Below, in pieces: positions 48,963 to 60,185 of a DNA stretch of 64,000 bases. The translations under genes and the position numbers were made by a program. This DNA comes from Clavaria fumosa. Taxonomy: Eukaryota; Basidiomycota; Agaricomycetes; Agaricales; Clavariaceae. The stretch spans positions 1,488,001-1,552,000 of the forward strand of contig OX637802.1 in the NCBI GenBank assembly GCA_951802425.1. Reading direction: 5' to 3'. Within the stretch, counting starts at the first letter, position 1; every line of letters starts with the position of its first letter. The notes under the pieces were generated by a model. That model searched no databases. It worked only from the letters and a program-made list of their open reading frames with translations, and was not told where the DNA came from.

Positions 48963-51900
48963 ATGTCGACGGCCAGCGGCGAATTCTCTCCAGAAGTTAT
49001 ACACGCAATCCAGCGCATCCTTGACCAGGATGTTGACAGCGGAGATCCATTGGATGGACTGCAAGTCGAATTTTCGCCCGTGAACATCCTCAACGAATTA
49101 TTCCCCGACGAGACATCGCTTGGCCAGCTCGACGCGGTCCAGGCCCGTCTCGCGGAGGATGCACGCGTGTTACAACGCGAAATTTACCAACTCCAAGTCC
49201 AGCTGAAGGAGGATCAGGATCCTGGCAGGATGTTGCTCATCCAAGAAATGATTTCTGTGCCACATTCCAGTGCTTTCATGTACGACTGTCAAATCTCATG
49301 TCGTCCCATGAACAGGATCTGCTTGGCCAGATGTCTCTTATTCGGGAGAAGGCGACGGAATCCGAGGCTGTAGTTCGAAATATTACCAAGGACATACAAG
49401 TGCTTGACCTGGCCAAAAAGAACCTGATTTTGACCATGACAACGCTGAAGAGACTTCAGATGCTAGGTCTGTTTATTTTCTTCTCTATGAACACTTCAAG
49501 CCTGTAACTTTCACACAAGTGAATGCGTTGACTCAGTTAGAAGATCACGAGCAGGATGAGAATTATGCCGAAATTGCGAAATCACTTTCGGTGAGCTTGC
49601 AAAATGATGCTGTAACTGTTCTCTTGACATATCGGGGTCGCAGGCAATCAAACATCTCTCTCCCACCTTCCAACCGTACACTTCGCTTCCGCATGTCGCC
49701 CAGCTTTGGCGGCGAATACGCGCAGTCGAAGGCCGCCTCCGTGCGCAAATAGAACGGCAATTTGATCGATTGTGAGTCCTCGCGCTCACTCTCGTTGGGT
49801 GCGATGTTTCATGCAAGTTATCAGTTTCACGCAAACACCACCATTGCCCACCACGGCGCGGCTAACTGCAGCGTGTCTCGTAATAGACATCCTTCCAACT
49901 GACGTCCGTACCTCGCTCATTGCCCGGTATGTCGGCGTGGAACTCAAAGACTACAGACGGATATTCAAGGTTGGCACTGGTGTCAAAGTATGGTTTCAGT
50001 CTCTTTCTTTCAATTATCTTCTAATGGCGTGCTCCCTACGAAAGGCAGAAATGAATGAAGCGGCGGAGCTGGACAATCTTGAGCGTCGCTTCGCATGGTT
50101 CAAGCGGATGTTAGGAAGACACGAGATTGAAGCTGGTAAGGTTTTTCCAGAAGAGTGGAAGGCGGACTGGGCCCTGGGCGCAGCATTCATTAACATAACC
50201 AGGTGCGTGGCTTGGCACACTTGGGATTTTCCAGGCTCACCTTTTGCGCATCAAGAGATGATTTGGCTACTCTGCTCGCAAGGACAGCAGGAGCGGGTGA
50301 ACTCACAGTGAAACTGCTTCTTGACACGTTAGCCCTGGTCGGGGACTTCGAAACCTGGCTGACCAAGAAGTTCGACTGTCCAGTGAGACTCTTCTACTCG
50401 GTGACCCAGAGGAAGCTGACATCCAGCACAGCTTCTGAAAATTCTTTCACACCACGACTCGCCCTCACTTAACGCGTCGAAGCCAATCTCATCTGCGTTT
50501 GAAGCACATATGGGAGTGTTTGTGGAGGCCCAAAACAAGTCCGCCTTTCCCTTCTAGACATTGCATCAACTAAAGTCGTTCTTGACCTCTTCAGAGCACT
50601 GGCGGATATGCTCTCCCCACATCTAGTCAAATCCAACAAGCCTCGCGCTTCGCTCGATTCACGCCCCGATGAACCAATAGCAACTGTTCTGCCTTCTTCG
50701 ACCGAGCTATTTTATTTCTATGGACAGAGCTTGGAGCAATGTGTGAAGCTGAGCGTTGGGGCAGGTCGAGGGAAGCCGTTGTTCGACCTGACTACAGTTT
50801 GGAGAAAGTGGTTGAAGGTATACGCCGGTTCGTGCTCACTCGCCTCCCCCCTCGACTTGAATACATTGGGTTGAGTTAAGGATGTGTAGAGGACGTGCTA
50901 TCTTCAAGGTTCAAGCGGTGAGTTGCAGTGCTCCTTGTTTGGACAAAAACTGATTCAAGAAATCAGACCTACACAGACCCGCAAATCAACCGATATTCAT
51001 TGGGATCAGAATGAACTGAAGGAAGCATGTTTGATCATCAACACAGCAGACTACTGCTCAAACACCGCTAGAGAGGTTTGTGTCCGTATTCTACTATTTT
51101 ACTGAAACTCATGGTGCATAGTTGGAGGAGAAGATCAAGGAGAAGATTAAAGAGGAATACAAGGAACAAGTGTCTTTCCAGGCAGAAATAGACCTGTTTG
51201 TGTCGTACGTTGTCCTAATTTGTTTCCAGTTCGTGGTATTGAACGGACCAACGTGTGGCTCAGCGTTGTATCATCCGCCATCAATGTCCTCCTCAAGCAG
51301 CTGGACATGGCGACGGAGCACTCATTTAATACCATGGCCCGAATATCCTACCTCTCTCAATCTCAAGTCTCGGGACCTAGCCCATGGCTAAGTGATCTCA
51401 CCTCCAATATCGAAGCCGTAGTTGGGGTTGTCAAAGGTGATGCAGAAGGTGCTGGCGCGGCGGTAGAAGGGAAGAAGTATATCAGGAACTTCCTGGATAA
51501 ATGTTGCAGGTTAGCATGCAAGTGAACCTGCGTTTACAATATTGATGCGCGGCCTCGCATCCAAGTTTGGTTCTGGCAAGGTTCACTGTAGCGCTCGTGA
51601 AGAGCAGGCCACTGGGACAAGTTGGAGCTGAGCAGGTGTGTGTCAGAATGATGAGCACCGGCTCACAGCACTGACATTGCAATGACTAGTTGCTTATCGA
51701 CCTACAAGAGATCAAGGCCTGCTTGTCGAAATTGCCTGGTGAATCGCTGACGACGCCAAGGTATCGCGTGCTTCTCTTTCGATCGCTGAGGCTTGTGAAC
51801 CCTCATCTCTCCTTGAAGTTACACCCGAGGGCTATCGAAGACTAGTTCTAGGATGGAAGCTTTATTGAAAGTCATAGTCACGCCCGATGTGAGTCCTGAG

Positions 51901-52413
51901 AATACTGATGGAGGCCTTTGATGCTCAAGATCAATGCGAAAAGGATCCCCCAGAAGGATTTATTTTGAATTACACGTTGTTGATTGGCGATTCCTCGTTC
52001 TCTAACTTCCAGAAGGTGTGGCTCGCTTGGAAATCTGCGAATGTGAGACGTCTAACGATGTACACTGACAGATCCTCGATCTCAAGGGCACACCCAAAGC
52101 CTCTCAGAATGACCTTCTCGACTCCTTTGTCACTATCACGTCGACTCGCTCTGAGCTAGAGGCTACCTCTTTCTTATCCTCGCTTGACATGGACCCGTCA
52201 CCATCTTCTCACCTCGCCGCGAGCATTGGCAGCCCCAGTGCTAGTCATGTCTCGCTCTTCCTTCCTCCTAGCGGTTTGGACAGCGTCAGTGGGCCATCGA
52301 CCGGTGATAGTAGTACTGGCGGTCCGAAAGCAGCCGATCAAAAGAAGAAAGAAAAGTTTTCCGACTTCAAGAGATTTGTGAGCTTTGGTCTTAGAAGGGG
52401 GGAGACTCAGTAA
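48963..52413 (+). CDS. VPS53: Vps53, subunit of the GARP/EARP tethering complex
   Basis: GARP tethers endosome-derived vesicles at the trans-Golgi. The first exons are 48963-49256, 49316-49466 and 49520-49590, then a series of short exons to the stop at 52413. The N-terminus reads FSPVNILNELFPDETSLGQL, then coiled-coil parts including REKATESEAVVRNITKDIQV and LVNALTQLEDHEQDENYAEI, hallmarks of Vps53. Further on, HLSPTFQPYTSLPHVAQLW and DPPEGFILNYTLLIGDSSFS are also family-like. The end is Ser-rich with a basic helix (KFSDFKRFVSFGLRRGE). I did not resolve all of the middle exons (49760-51900). The gene is followed, same strand, by prefoldin 4 after 127 nt. Confidence 0.93.
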
Positions 52414-52540
52414 TTATGTAATTGCATGTTATCACACTCTAAAGACGCGTAGCGCGTTACAGCTGCGTTACAGCTTGGAATCACAACTGTTTGGATACCG
52501 CGATGAACAACCCGCGAATGGTGTGCGTTCACGCTGTCGG

Positions 52541-53120
52541 ATGGGTTCGCCGCTGAAGTCAGTCCAGCTTGCCCAAGAAGAGGAAACTGATGATTCTGCA
52601 GAGGTCACTTGGGGTACGATAATCCTTCAGGCGTGCGGGGTCGAGACTTACCACATTGCAGAGGATCAGCAACGTATCAACGCGTTTTCCAAGCTCAATA
52701 CGCGGTACAGGTCCATCAAAGAAAAGCTAGAGCAGTTGAAAGTAAATCTGTTATCCAGAGATTTGACTCTGAAATTGATTGACCAATGTCATTCATCAGC
52801 AAGAGAAAGAAGCGTTCGACGATTTAGCCGCCGATCTTGAGTTAGCCGACGAGGGGATACCAGTATTGTACGTCCTCCCTTTCCTCTCATTCGGCCTTAC
52901 CCCATATCTTTTCTACTGTTGTATCAGATACAAAATAGGGGAGGCCTTCGTTCGTCTTTCCCATGCCCAGGCGCTGCAGCGACTAGCGCAAGATACGGCA
53001 ACGTTAGACTCCGAATCCTCCTCTCTCTTATCTTCGGCAGAAGAGTGCGAAAGGGAGATAGAAGAACTGAAGATCGTGTTGTATGCCAAGTTTGGACGTG
53101 CCATAAATTTGGACGAGTGA
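52541..53120 (+). CDS. GIM3: Prefoldin subunit 4
   Basis: A beta-type subunit of the hexameric prefoldin chaperone, which hands nascent actin and tubulin to the CCT chaperonin. Four exons (52541-52613, 52662-52741, 52800-52867, 52928-53120) code 137 residues, the normal size. Two long coiled-coil helices flank a beta-hairpin: VTWEDQQRINAFSKLNTRYR, EKEAFDDLAADLELADEG, IPVLYKIGEAFVRLSHAQAL and EECEREIEELKIVLYAKFG. The ATG at 52541 is the first in frame. Introns are 48, 58 and 60 nt; the first is among the shortest in the window. Only 127 nt separate it from the VPS53 stop, so its promoter is compact or overlaps VPS53. Confidence 0.95.
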
Positions 53121-53357
53121 TTTCACTTTGCCTCGCATCGGCCAAGGTTAGTTTAGTTGAGCCATCCATGACATTGGATTCCCCAAAAGCATTCGTTCTA
53201 ACGCAGAGCCTCTATAGTCAAGTCTTTTGTTTGCGTGCCGTAGAAGCCCGATCCAGCGTGAACGTCACGAATGATGATGGGCGGCATTCACGGGTCTACG
53301 TCCGATTGTAAAAGGAATAAGTTTGTCTAAACAAATTCTATCATGCCTTGAGAGGTA

Positions 53358-54604
53358 TCAAGGATTCAGAATGCGCGTAGCAATCTCATAACCAAGAAAA
53401 GTCGCGCCATTGGCGAACGGCGACCTGACACACTTTATGAGCTCCGAGGACCAAAGATGAGATGAGGCAGGACTCACCTGATGAGTGTAGGCGTCAGCCC
53501 TCTCGTGAAAGCTGCAATGCCTTCCGTTCGGAACACTTTCCGAACGCAGTCAAGCGTGGAAGAGTACTTTTGCCCAGTGGTTGCAGAGAACCCGTCTGTT
53601 TGCATGCGGGATTTCACCATATCTATAGGGTATATGATTGCCCACAACTGTTGCCAATCAGTCATTAGAAGAGCCCCGCGCAATGAGGAAAGGGAACGGA
53701 ATCAGGAAATCTCACAGCATATCCTGCTGCAGCGCCATACGCTATCGAGTTAGCCAGATTAATCTCGTTTCTCTGAATACCCTTCTTCTTCATCTCACGC
53801 AGGACTAATTTCTCGTAGGTGAGAAAATAGATCGCGTATCCCGTCGCCTCGCGCAAAAAAGTTACTGCTTGCCCTTTGTAGATGCCAGCGATACCGTGTT
53901 CGCGATAAATTTTCCGCACGGCATCGAAAGGACCACGGTATATGGGAGCAGTATTAGATTGTGTTTGTAGGCCTTTAAAATGGTGTTGAATCGCAATATC
54001 TGTTAGAGACATCCATGGACGGGCTTACGAATACGGATATGTTCCACCGGGCCTGAGACGAAACCGTTAGCCAGACCCGCAACACTGCCCGAGAAGGCGA
54101 TCTGCGCGTTGCTGAGAGATGTTATGCCTCGAGCTTGGTTTCGTTGAAGCAAGTATCGCTTGGTCGTCTCCACTGCACCGAACTGAATCGAGACACAAGC
54201 ACCTATTCCGAGTAGAGGCGGCACAGTTCCCTGATCAAAATGATGAGGCGTTTGGCTCAGCCGCATAGCGCTATCAACCTTAAGATACGCGTACTTTGTA
54301 AAACGCGCGCGGCCCTTCGTTTTTTAGGATCCCTCCGGCGCAATGAAGCATACCAGAATATGTTCCGGGTGGCGCGGTTTGCATTCGCTTTTTTTGAGGA
54401 ACTTGAACCGTGAATGACTCGTGCCAATGCGTGAGTACCCCGAGCAATTTGGACGCACCACTTTAACAATATCGAACGGCTGCCCGACGAGAACCTGTTG
54501 GACGAGGTTGGCATTCTGCGCGTCACACGAGAAGTGAATGTGCCCACTTGAGCAATACCGCCAACGGTGCCTGCCGTCAGGTCTTTCAGGGTCTCGAGAG
54601 ACAT
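53358..54604 (-). CDS. YMC1: Mitochondrial carrier of the Ymc1/Ymc2 type
   Basis: A member of the mitochondrial carrier family (SLC25) in the inner membrane. Three repeats show the signature P-x-[DE]-x-x-[KR]: GQPFDIVKVRMQT, GPVEHIRIR followed by LQTQ, and YPIDMVKSRMQTDGF. The phrase GIGACVSIQFGAVETTKRY matches Ymc1-type carriers, as do FYKGTVPPLLG and TRGLTPTLIR. At least eight exons are needed; the second (VLVGQPFDIVKV) is 36 nt. The final exon gives FANGATFLGYEIATRILN and ends at 53358. The M at 54604 (MSLETLKDLTAGTVGG) is preferred to one 12 nt upstream. Yeast Ymc1 has been linked to glycine/amino-acid transport and oleate metabolism; the substrate here is unproven. Confidence 0.88.
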
Positions 54605-54754
54605 TTTCAATGCCAACTACTGTGTTTGGGATCGAGAAGGAGCGGTGTCTCGAGGTCGAACGCGGGAGCAGACCAAAAAAATCGGAATGACTAGGATAAG
54701 ATAAGATCGTCCGTTGCTCTGCACGTGGCGCGGCAATGGCGGTATTTTTTTACT

Positions 54755-56623
54755 ATGATGACAACAGAGCCGACTACAGCGACACCGGCCAACAGAACAC
54801 AAGAGGAAATCGAGGATCAGACTGGCGATGAAAGAGTTTACGGTGAGGACGGTGGCGACGAGGACGAGGACGACGAGGACGACGAAATCGACGCTGAGGC
54901 AGAAGCTGAAGCCATTGCTCGCCGTTTGGGCGACCAGCTCTGGGCAAGCATCAATAAAGCTCAGGCCGAGGGTGCTGCGAGCACTGTCACGCAAAACTCG
55001 CTCTCGCCTGCACTGTCGGCCACTTCTACTGTCAGAAGAGATGAGGCTGCGCTGCAGACCATGAAGATCATCATCGCATCCATTGATAAAGATCCCCTAG
55101 CCCGCTCCGTCTTTGCAACAACTGTGGTACAAGAATGCGACGGCAGGAGCATCCTAGACGTGCTGAATCAGACAGTGGCAGCTGGGCGAATCTCCAAAGA
55201 CGTCGCTCGGCCTCTTAGCTCTTTGCTAATCACCCTGGCACGCTCGGAGGTGTTGTTCGCCAGCACAAACGCGGCCGCTCCTGTCACTCAGCCAGATCAG
55301 GGGAAAAGAAAACGCACGGACGCTGATGGTACAGATCAGGACACTTCAAGGGCGTCCAGACGGCTGTATCCGGCACTCCATGACTTGCAAACTCAAGTAA
55401 CAGAAGCTGTCCGCACTGTCGCTAATGTGCTTAACACCAATGACACTTGTGATGCACCGGTCATCTCTTCCATTCAGCTTCAGCTCCACCAGATCTTTTT
55501 GTTTGCAGTGACATCTTCTGCCCGAGGCGGTTTGGAAATGAGCGCCCTTCGAGAATTGAGCGGTCTAATTCAAGTTCTCGGCGTCCTGAACGGAATACAG
55601 ATCACTGCTGCGCCTAGACTTCCCGCTGGTCAACCGCCACCCCCGCAGCTACTGCCATACCACTCTCAGAGTTCGTGGGCCGGCCCATTGGCCACGGATA
55701 TCGGAACCGCAGTGTACCCATGTCTGGTTTCGCCTTGTAGAAAACTCTTCTCGCGTCTTTACACCCTTCGCGCACATCAACGCTTTCACACGACTCATCG
55801 CCCATTTCGTTGCTCATCCTGCACAGCATCCTTCACGCGCAACCACGATCTCAGGCGTCACGCCAAGCTTCACGAAAAGAGGGCCTGGAAATGCGGAGGG
55901 TGTGGGAAGATGTTCTCCAGACGAGATGCGATCAAGAGACACCAGGAGAATGGGAGTAAAAAAAGACCTGGCACCGAGCAATGTCTGAACCAGGAGGTCA
56001 TCGAGGTCGACACTGATAAAGAAGGGGGAGAGGAGGTGGAAAACAAGAGAGCAAGGCTCTGGTCTGGCGGATCATCTACGTCGTTCGCTTATGACGAAAA
56101 CGCCATAGAGGACGGCGAAATATCGTCTGACGTAATAAGCCGACTACAAGCTGTCGCCCTCACCCTGAGTAGACCCTTGCGAAAGCATATCCGACAGGCG
56201 ATCGAGAAATCTTCCGGTGACACCCTTGCCACGAGCGCTGTCGGTCCTCCAGATGGGCAAATGACTTTGGCCAGCATCATCGCTCAAGCACAGAATCATC
56301 CAGCCGCGTCTTCGGGTGGGGCCACGGCGTCCCTGTTTGCGGACCGCGACCATCTCCCCGCAGCAGCAGGCCCTGGCCCCCAGGTGTCGAGTTCAGTCTC
56401 TCAGGATGAAGGCTCGTCGAGCTCGCCTACGGATGTTCCACTGGCGGCATATGGCCTGTCAGAGGAGCAGACCAAGATGCTCCAGCGAGCTATTGCGAAT
56501 GCTGCTTCCGCAGCGCAGGCTCAAGCCGAGGCTGAGGCTGAGTTGGAGGAAAGTTCTGATTGTGAGGGAGACAACGATGATGAAGATGACGACGAATCTG
56601 GGCCTGAAGGGGCTGAAGGGTAA
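54755..56623 (+). CDS. C2H2 zinc-finger protein, likely transcription factor
   Basis: An uninterrupted frame of about 622 residues, unusual in this intron-rich window. An acidic N-terminus (GGDEDEDDEDDEIDAEAEA) leads to a helical region. A first finger (YPCLVSPCRKLFSRLYTLR, H-x3-H) is followed by a canonical C2H2 finger (FRCSSCTASFTRNHDLRRH) and a third (WKCGGCGKMFSRRDAIKRHQ) whose second His is missing; a Cys about 13 residues on (GTEQC) could be the ligand. Between the fingers and the C-terminus lie a Lys/Arg-rich bit and a Ser-rich part; the end is very acidic (SSDCEGDNDDEDDDESG), a possible activation domain. An upstream GTG at 54725 is in frame, but the first ATG is at 54755. Targets are unknown. 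Confidence 0.9.
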   Translation: MMTTEPTTATPANRTQEEIEDQTGDERVYGEDGGDEDEDDEDDEIDAEAEAEAIARRLGDQLWASINKAQAEGAASTVTQNSLSPALSATSTVRRDEAALQTMKIIIASIDKDPLARSVFATTVVQECDGRSILDVLNQTVAAGRISKDVARPLSSLLITLARSEVLFASTNAAAPVTQPDQGKRKRTDADGTDQDTSRASRRLYPALHDLQTQVTEAVRTVANVLNTNDTCDAPVISSIQLQLHQIFLFAVTSSARGGLEMSALRELSGLIQVLGVLNGIQITAAPRLPAGQPPPPQLLPYHSQSSWAGPLATDIGTAVYPCLVSPCRKLFSRLYTLRAHQRFHTTHRPFRCSSCTASFTRNHDLRRHAKLHEKRAWKCGGCGKMFSRRDAIKRHQENGSKKRPGTEQCLNQEVIEVDTDKEGGEEVENKRARLWSGGSSTSFAYDENAIEDGEISSDVISRLQAVALTLSRPLRKHIRQAIEKSSGDTLATSAVGPPDGQMTLASIIAQAQNHPAASSGGATASLFADRDHLPAAAGPGPQVSSSVSQDEGSSSSPTDVPLAAYGLSEEQTKMLQRAIANAASAAQAQAEAEAELEESSDCEGDNDDEDDDESGPEGAEG

Positions 56624-56808
56624 ATGGGACTTCTCAGGGTAATGCCACCTGAAATGAGATGAATGTAAGCAAGGAGAAAGGGTCTAAGGATTCGCGAAAG
56701 AGTATCGTTAAGAGGAAGCCTTATTATCATTAGGAAGAATTTGTAATTATCATGATTACTTAGAGTAGTAGAATACGATGTGGCCCCGGTTTCGCTAATA
56801 TGTTCGGC

Positions 56809-58125
56809 TCAAACGTCTTTCACCTGCTCCTCACACCACTTCCACAACTCGCCACCCAATTGCTCGTCCTGTGAGCCCTTGGGAAAAGGCCCAACGCGAG
56901 CCCATGGAACTAGAAACTGCACCGACCGGGTGATCGTGATCAACATGAGTGAAGCTTGAGACAAATGAGGGTAATAATACACGCACCCTCCCATTCAGGT
57001 CTGCGCCTTCCTTAGAGGTTGCAGCCCATAATAGAGTCAGAGCCCCATGCGACACATCGAACAAGACTAGTTTCTGCAACGAGACAATCGGGTTATGGAG
57101 GTCACATTCACATATCAAGTTTCGTGAAGATTCACCAGAAGGGTCGCCGCCGACATTGAGGCTCTCGAGAGATCCTGTTGCATTCCAGTTTGGATGCTTC
57201 CTAAACACCAAGCAATTATTATATATTTGCGTCGCTTCGAATATCATACTGCAATGAACCTACCGGGGTTCACGGAAGTGAAAACAATGCCGTCCTTGCC
57301 ATAGCGCCGTGCAAGCTCCGCAGTGACCACTATATTGCCCTGGATGGTGGAGAATTGTATCATACCTCTGTGGACTAAATCGGTGAGACGCACGAGTTTG
57401 CTCTGGTTATACAGTTTCAAAGGACCATATCTTCTCCTGGGCGTTCCGTCTTTGAATGTGTTGAAGTTCAGGTTCCCCAAGTAAGCCGAGAAAGAGGAGA
57501 GTGTCACGACGCGAACTGCACCAGGGGGTGAGGATGTAGCCGTAGAAAGAAGGACAGGCATTAGGAGTTTAGTGAAGTAGAAATGACCTGCCAATACAAA
57601 TATTAATGACGCAGCGGGGAAGATCAGGACACGATACGAACCAAGGACATTAGTTCCAAACTGCAGGTCGTAGCCATCCTTTGTGAGCTGCTCTATTGGA
57701 GGCGTTATTACGCCTGCATTGTTGATTAGAACATGGAGCTCTCGCTCTTTAGTCGTAAACTCCTCCGCAGCGGCCTTAACGGACTTGAGGTCTGCCAGAT
57801 CGAGTTTTAGGAAAATGGCGGATTTCCCAGTCAGACTATGTAGCTCTGCGATGGCCGCAGCTGCCTTCGTCGGATCCCGTGCCGCAATATAGACGGTCGC
57901 GTTGTGACTGAGGAGCACCTACAAAGTGACCATGGATCACGTATTAGACATGCTAGGATGGTTCCTCCAAGATGAAAGCGAACGTGCTTTCACTGTTTCC
58001 TTCCCGATGCCAGCATAACCGCCTGTGACGATGATGACCTTTCCCGTGAGGTTCGGGATGCTGCTGACGGCGTACTTGGGCTTCGGGGGGAACGACTGGG
58101 TATAGGCCGACGGAATGAGACCCAT
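56809..58125 (-). CDS. Short-chain dehydrogenase/reductase, copy 1
   Basis: An NAD(P)-dependent SDR. Exon 1 (58125-57988) has [20 protein letters not shown], the Rossmann loop (T-G-x3-G-x-G). Next come [27 protein letters not shown], the structural [29 protein letters not shown] (catalytic Ser) and [12 protein letters not shown] (catalytic Y-x3-K). The C-terminal part includes [20 protein letters not shown], ending at 56809 with [13 protein letters not shown]. At least seven exons. The first intron (57987-57919) most simply starts with GC (GCACGT) rather than GT; a GT donor 6 nt upstream also keeps the frame but drops V-K from the conserved ETVK. The closest relative is copy 2 at 62275-63608. 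Fungal relatives act on steroids, retinol-like or secondary-metabolite substrates; the substrate is not predictable. Confidence 0.9.
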
Positions 58126-58488
58126 TATGACGACGACGCGGAAATAAAGAGTGTTCAAGTGCGAACCCACCTGTGTGCATTTTTATAGCCTCGAGACCGA
58201 GGCTCAGCCGAACGTTCAAAATTTCAAGAGTCATCGATGGGTAAGAAGACAGCATAACGTAGCTCGGCACGGCCAATGCTATGAGTAAGATGTTGGTAAT
58301 TACTCCAGTACCGACTGAAATTGTCGTGGAGGTGGAGCAAGTGGCCGTGCGCCGTATGAATGACGAGTGCATAACACTGCGCCACTCACCAATCCAGGGC
58401 TCAACCCCATACGGTTGGTACCCATCTTCACCATCGTCATCTTCTCCTCGATTTCCACTGACGGCGAGTCTAATTTTTTTTTTCAGAA
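58126..58488. other. Intergenic, divergent promoters
   Basis: Between the starts of the SDR copy 1 (minus) and the glycosyltransferase-like gene (plus). A long T run precedes an AG at 58486 and looks like a splice acceptor, so an upstream first exon of the plus gene may lie here. Confidence 0.4.
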
Positions 58489-59531
58489 ATGGTGCCTCCA
58501 GCACCTCGTCTTCTCTGCTTATGCGCCTCCCGCATACACTCAAGTAAACGTCTTCGCTATCTGGGCTACTTACTTGCCTCTGTTTCCAAACAGACCATCA
58601 CGGAATTCAAGCTTTTCCTCGGGATATCATTCGATACACCCGATCTAAGGTCACAATTCGAGGCGGACCTCAAAGATTGCCCGTTACCACCCACAATTCA
58701 CATTTTCATATCGTCAAAGAAAGAATCTCAGTTTCAACGGTACCATTCAATATTGAAGGCACTCCGAAGCAAGAACCACGTCACTCCCGATCAGGAATCC
58801 TATACATACGTCTCTTTTTCTGACGACGACGACCTCTGGGCACCGGAGCGGATGTGGGCTTTTAATCAAGGCGCCCGAAGCATCCACGTAGAACCACGGA
58901 AACCCAAGTTCATATTCACATTGACGCATTTCACCGATACCTTTGAGAGCCGAAACTTCACAGAATGGTCACAAATACCAATACACGAAAAGGACATCTG
59001 CAAGATGTCGGCACCTCGCGAGTATTGCGATATCGTTTGCAGATTTACCCTATTCGCACAATGGTTCGAAGTCGCTTCCCCAGAACTGTTGGAGTATTAC
59101 ATATGCGACCAGGCATTCGCCGGATGGATTCTCGCTTCATCCACAATTACGAACGATCAACAACAGACGATTCATCCACGAATGAATTACCCCCTCCCTC
59201 TATACTACTACAGAAGACATTCGGAATTCTCAATGCCACCCGGCTTTATCGATACGGCTCCAGGAGCTTTTGATAAGTGGACAATGTTCTTGTTGATGCA
59301 TGAACGTCTGGACACTCGGTAGGCACCTCTAGGCATAATAGCGGAAGGCTGACCAGAACGAATGCTAGTACCCTGGGCCTGACTTATGAGGAGCTCTTCC
59401 GTCGACTGACGGATCGGAAGTTGGTTCCTGGATTCGGCGTTGAAAATTGGGCATTAGTTCATATCCGCGCACAGGAGCATCCACTCTGGCAGCACGTCTT
59501 CTTTGACCTGTTGGGTGGGTCACTTTCGTAG
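58489..59531 (+). CDS. Glycosyltransferase-like protein (GT-A pattern)
   Basis: Two exons, 58489-59318 and 59369-59531 (50-nt intron), give about 330 residues. The layout fits a GT2-like GT-A domain: RYLGYLLASVSKQTITEFKL followed by LGISFD, then RYHSILKAL, and VSFSDDDDLWAPERMWAF, where the run of Asp can act as the metal-binding D-x-D motif. A later SPELLEYYICDQAFAGWI and the end (GVENWALVHIRAQEHPLW) have no clear match in memory. The start is uncertain: the ATG at 58489 follows directly on an acceptor-like CAG, so the true start may be further upstream. No signal peptide or membrane helix is evident. It lies between the two SDR copies. Acceptor and product are unknown. Confidence 0.6.
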
Positions 59532-59589
59532 CATCAACTACTTAGATGTTTTGTCGAGCAAATGTGTATGATATTGCCTGCTTTGTGAA

Positions 59590-60185
59590 TACTAGGATGC
59601 CCGAGTGCGTAGAGAACGTCTCACAGGGACGGTCATGTTGCTTGATCAAGGGGGTCAAGACACCATCCGCGGTTTCAGTGCCAGGCGACAGCGGTGCAGC
59701 GTCGAGCAGGAGCAGAGTTTTGGTCATTTCCGAGACGAGGCCAATGAGGAGAGCTATTTGAACAGTAGCAGCGTCAGGGTCGGTGCTCTGAGCCTGACGA
59801 TGCGCGGAACCGCCGAGCAGGACAATTTCGTGCACACTGGATTTGTCGATCCTGGAGTCGCGGAGGACTCACTCGAGGGTGCAGCAGAGAAAATGTTTGC
59901 AAAGGTCTTCGAAAGCACGCAAGGTGTCAAAGAGGTGCAAAAATCAATGCGCCCAAATAGTAGGTCAAATTCGACAGAGGATTAAGGCGGCAGGAAAAGA
60001 GAGTACGCATAGAACACCCACGAGCTGTGCGCGATCTGCGAAGCGCACGAGCATTTGTTGATAAATCCGGCGGAGAAAAATCCATAGTCACTTGTCACAG
60101 TAGACGCTTACCCTTATTGTTGCGAGGAAACTCCTTGATGGAATGGTTGATAAAGTGATTGTCAAAGTTTTCTCCGTTCATCAGC
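59590..60185 (-). pseudogene. Decayed Hsp70 fragment
   Basis: On the minus strand, scattered matches to cytosolic Hsp70 run in the right order over about 600 nt: [54 protein letters not shown] and [20 protein letters not shown]. They lie in different frames, with at least one frameshift and an in-frame TGA at 59871-59873, just before VLRDSR. Only the end of the ATPase domain and the start of the substrate-binding domain are covered. The N-terminal nucleotide-binding start and the C-terminal lid are absent. No introns are apparent, but the region is too short to tell a processed copy from a broken duplicate. Open plus-strand frames over it (59605-60061) are chance. Confidence 0.78.

Noticed and set aside
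57953..58543. 196-codon minus-strand frame upstream of the SDR
   Set aside because: It overlaps SDR exon 1 in another phase and has no family features.
59542..59835. 97-codon minus-strand frame as a small gene
   Set aside because: It is part of the decayed Hsp70; neighbouring pieces of the same protein continue in other frames.
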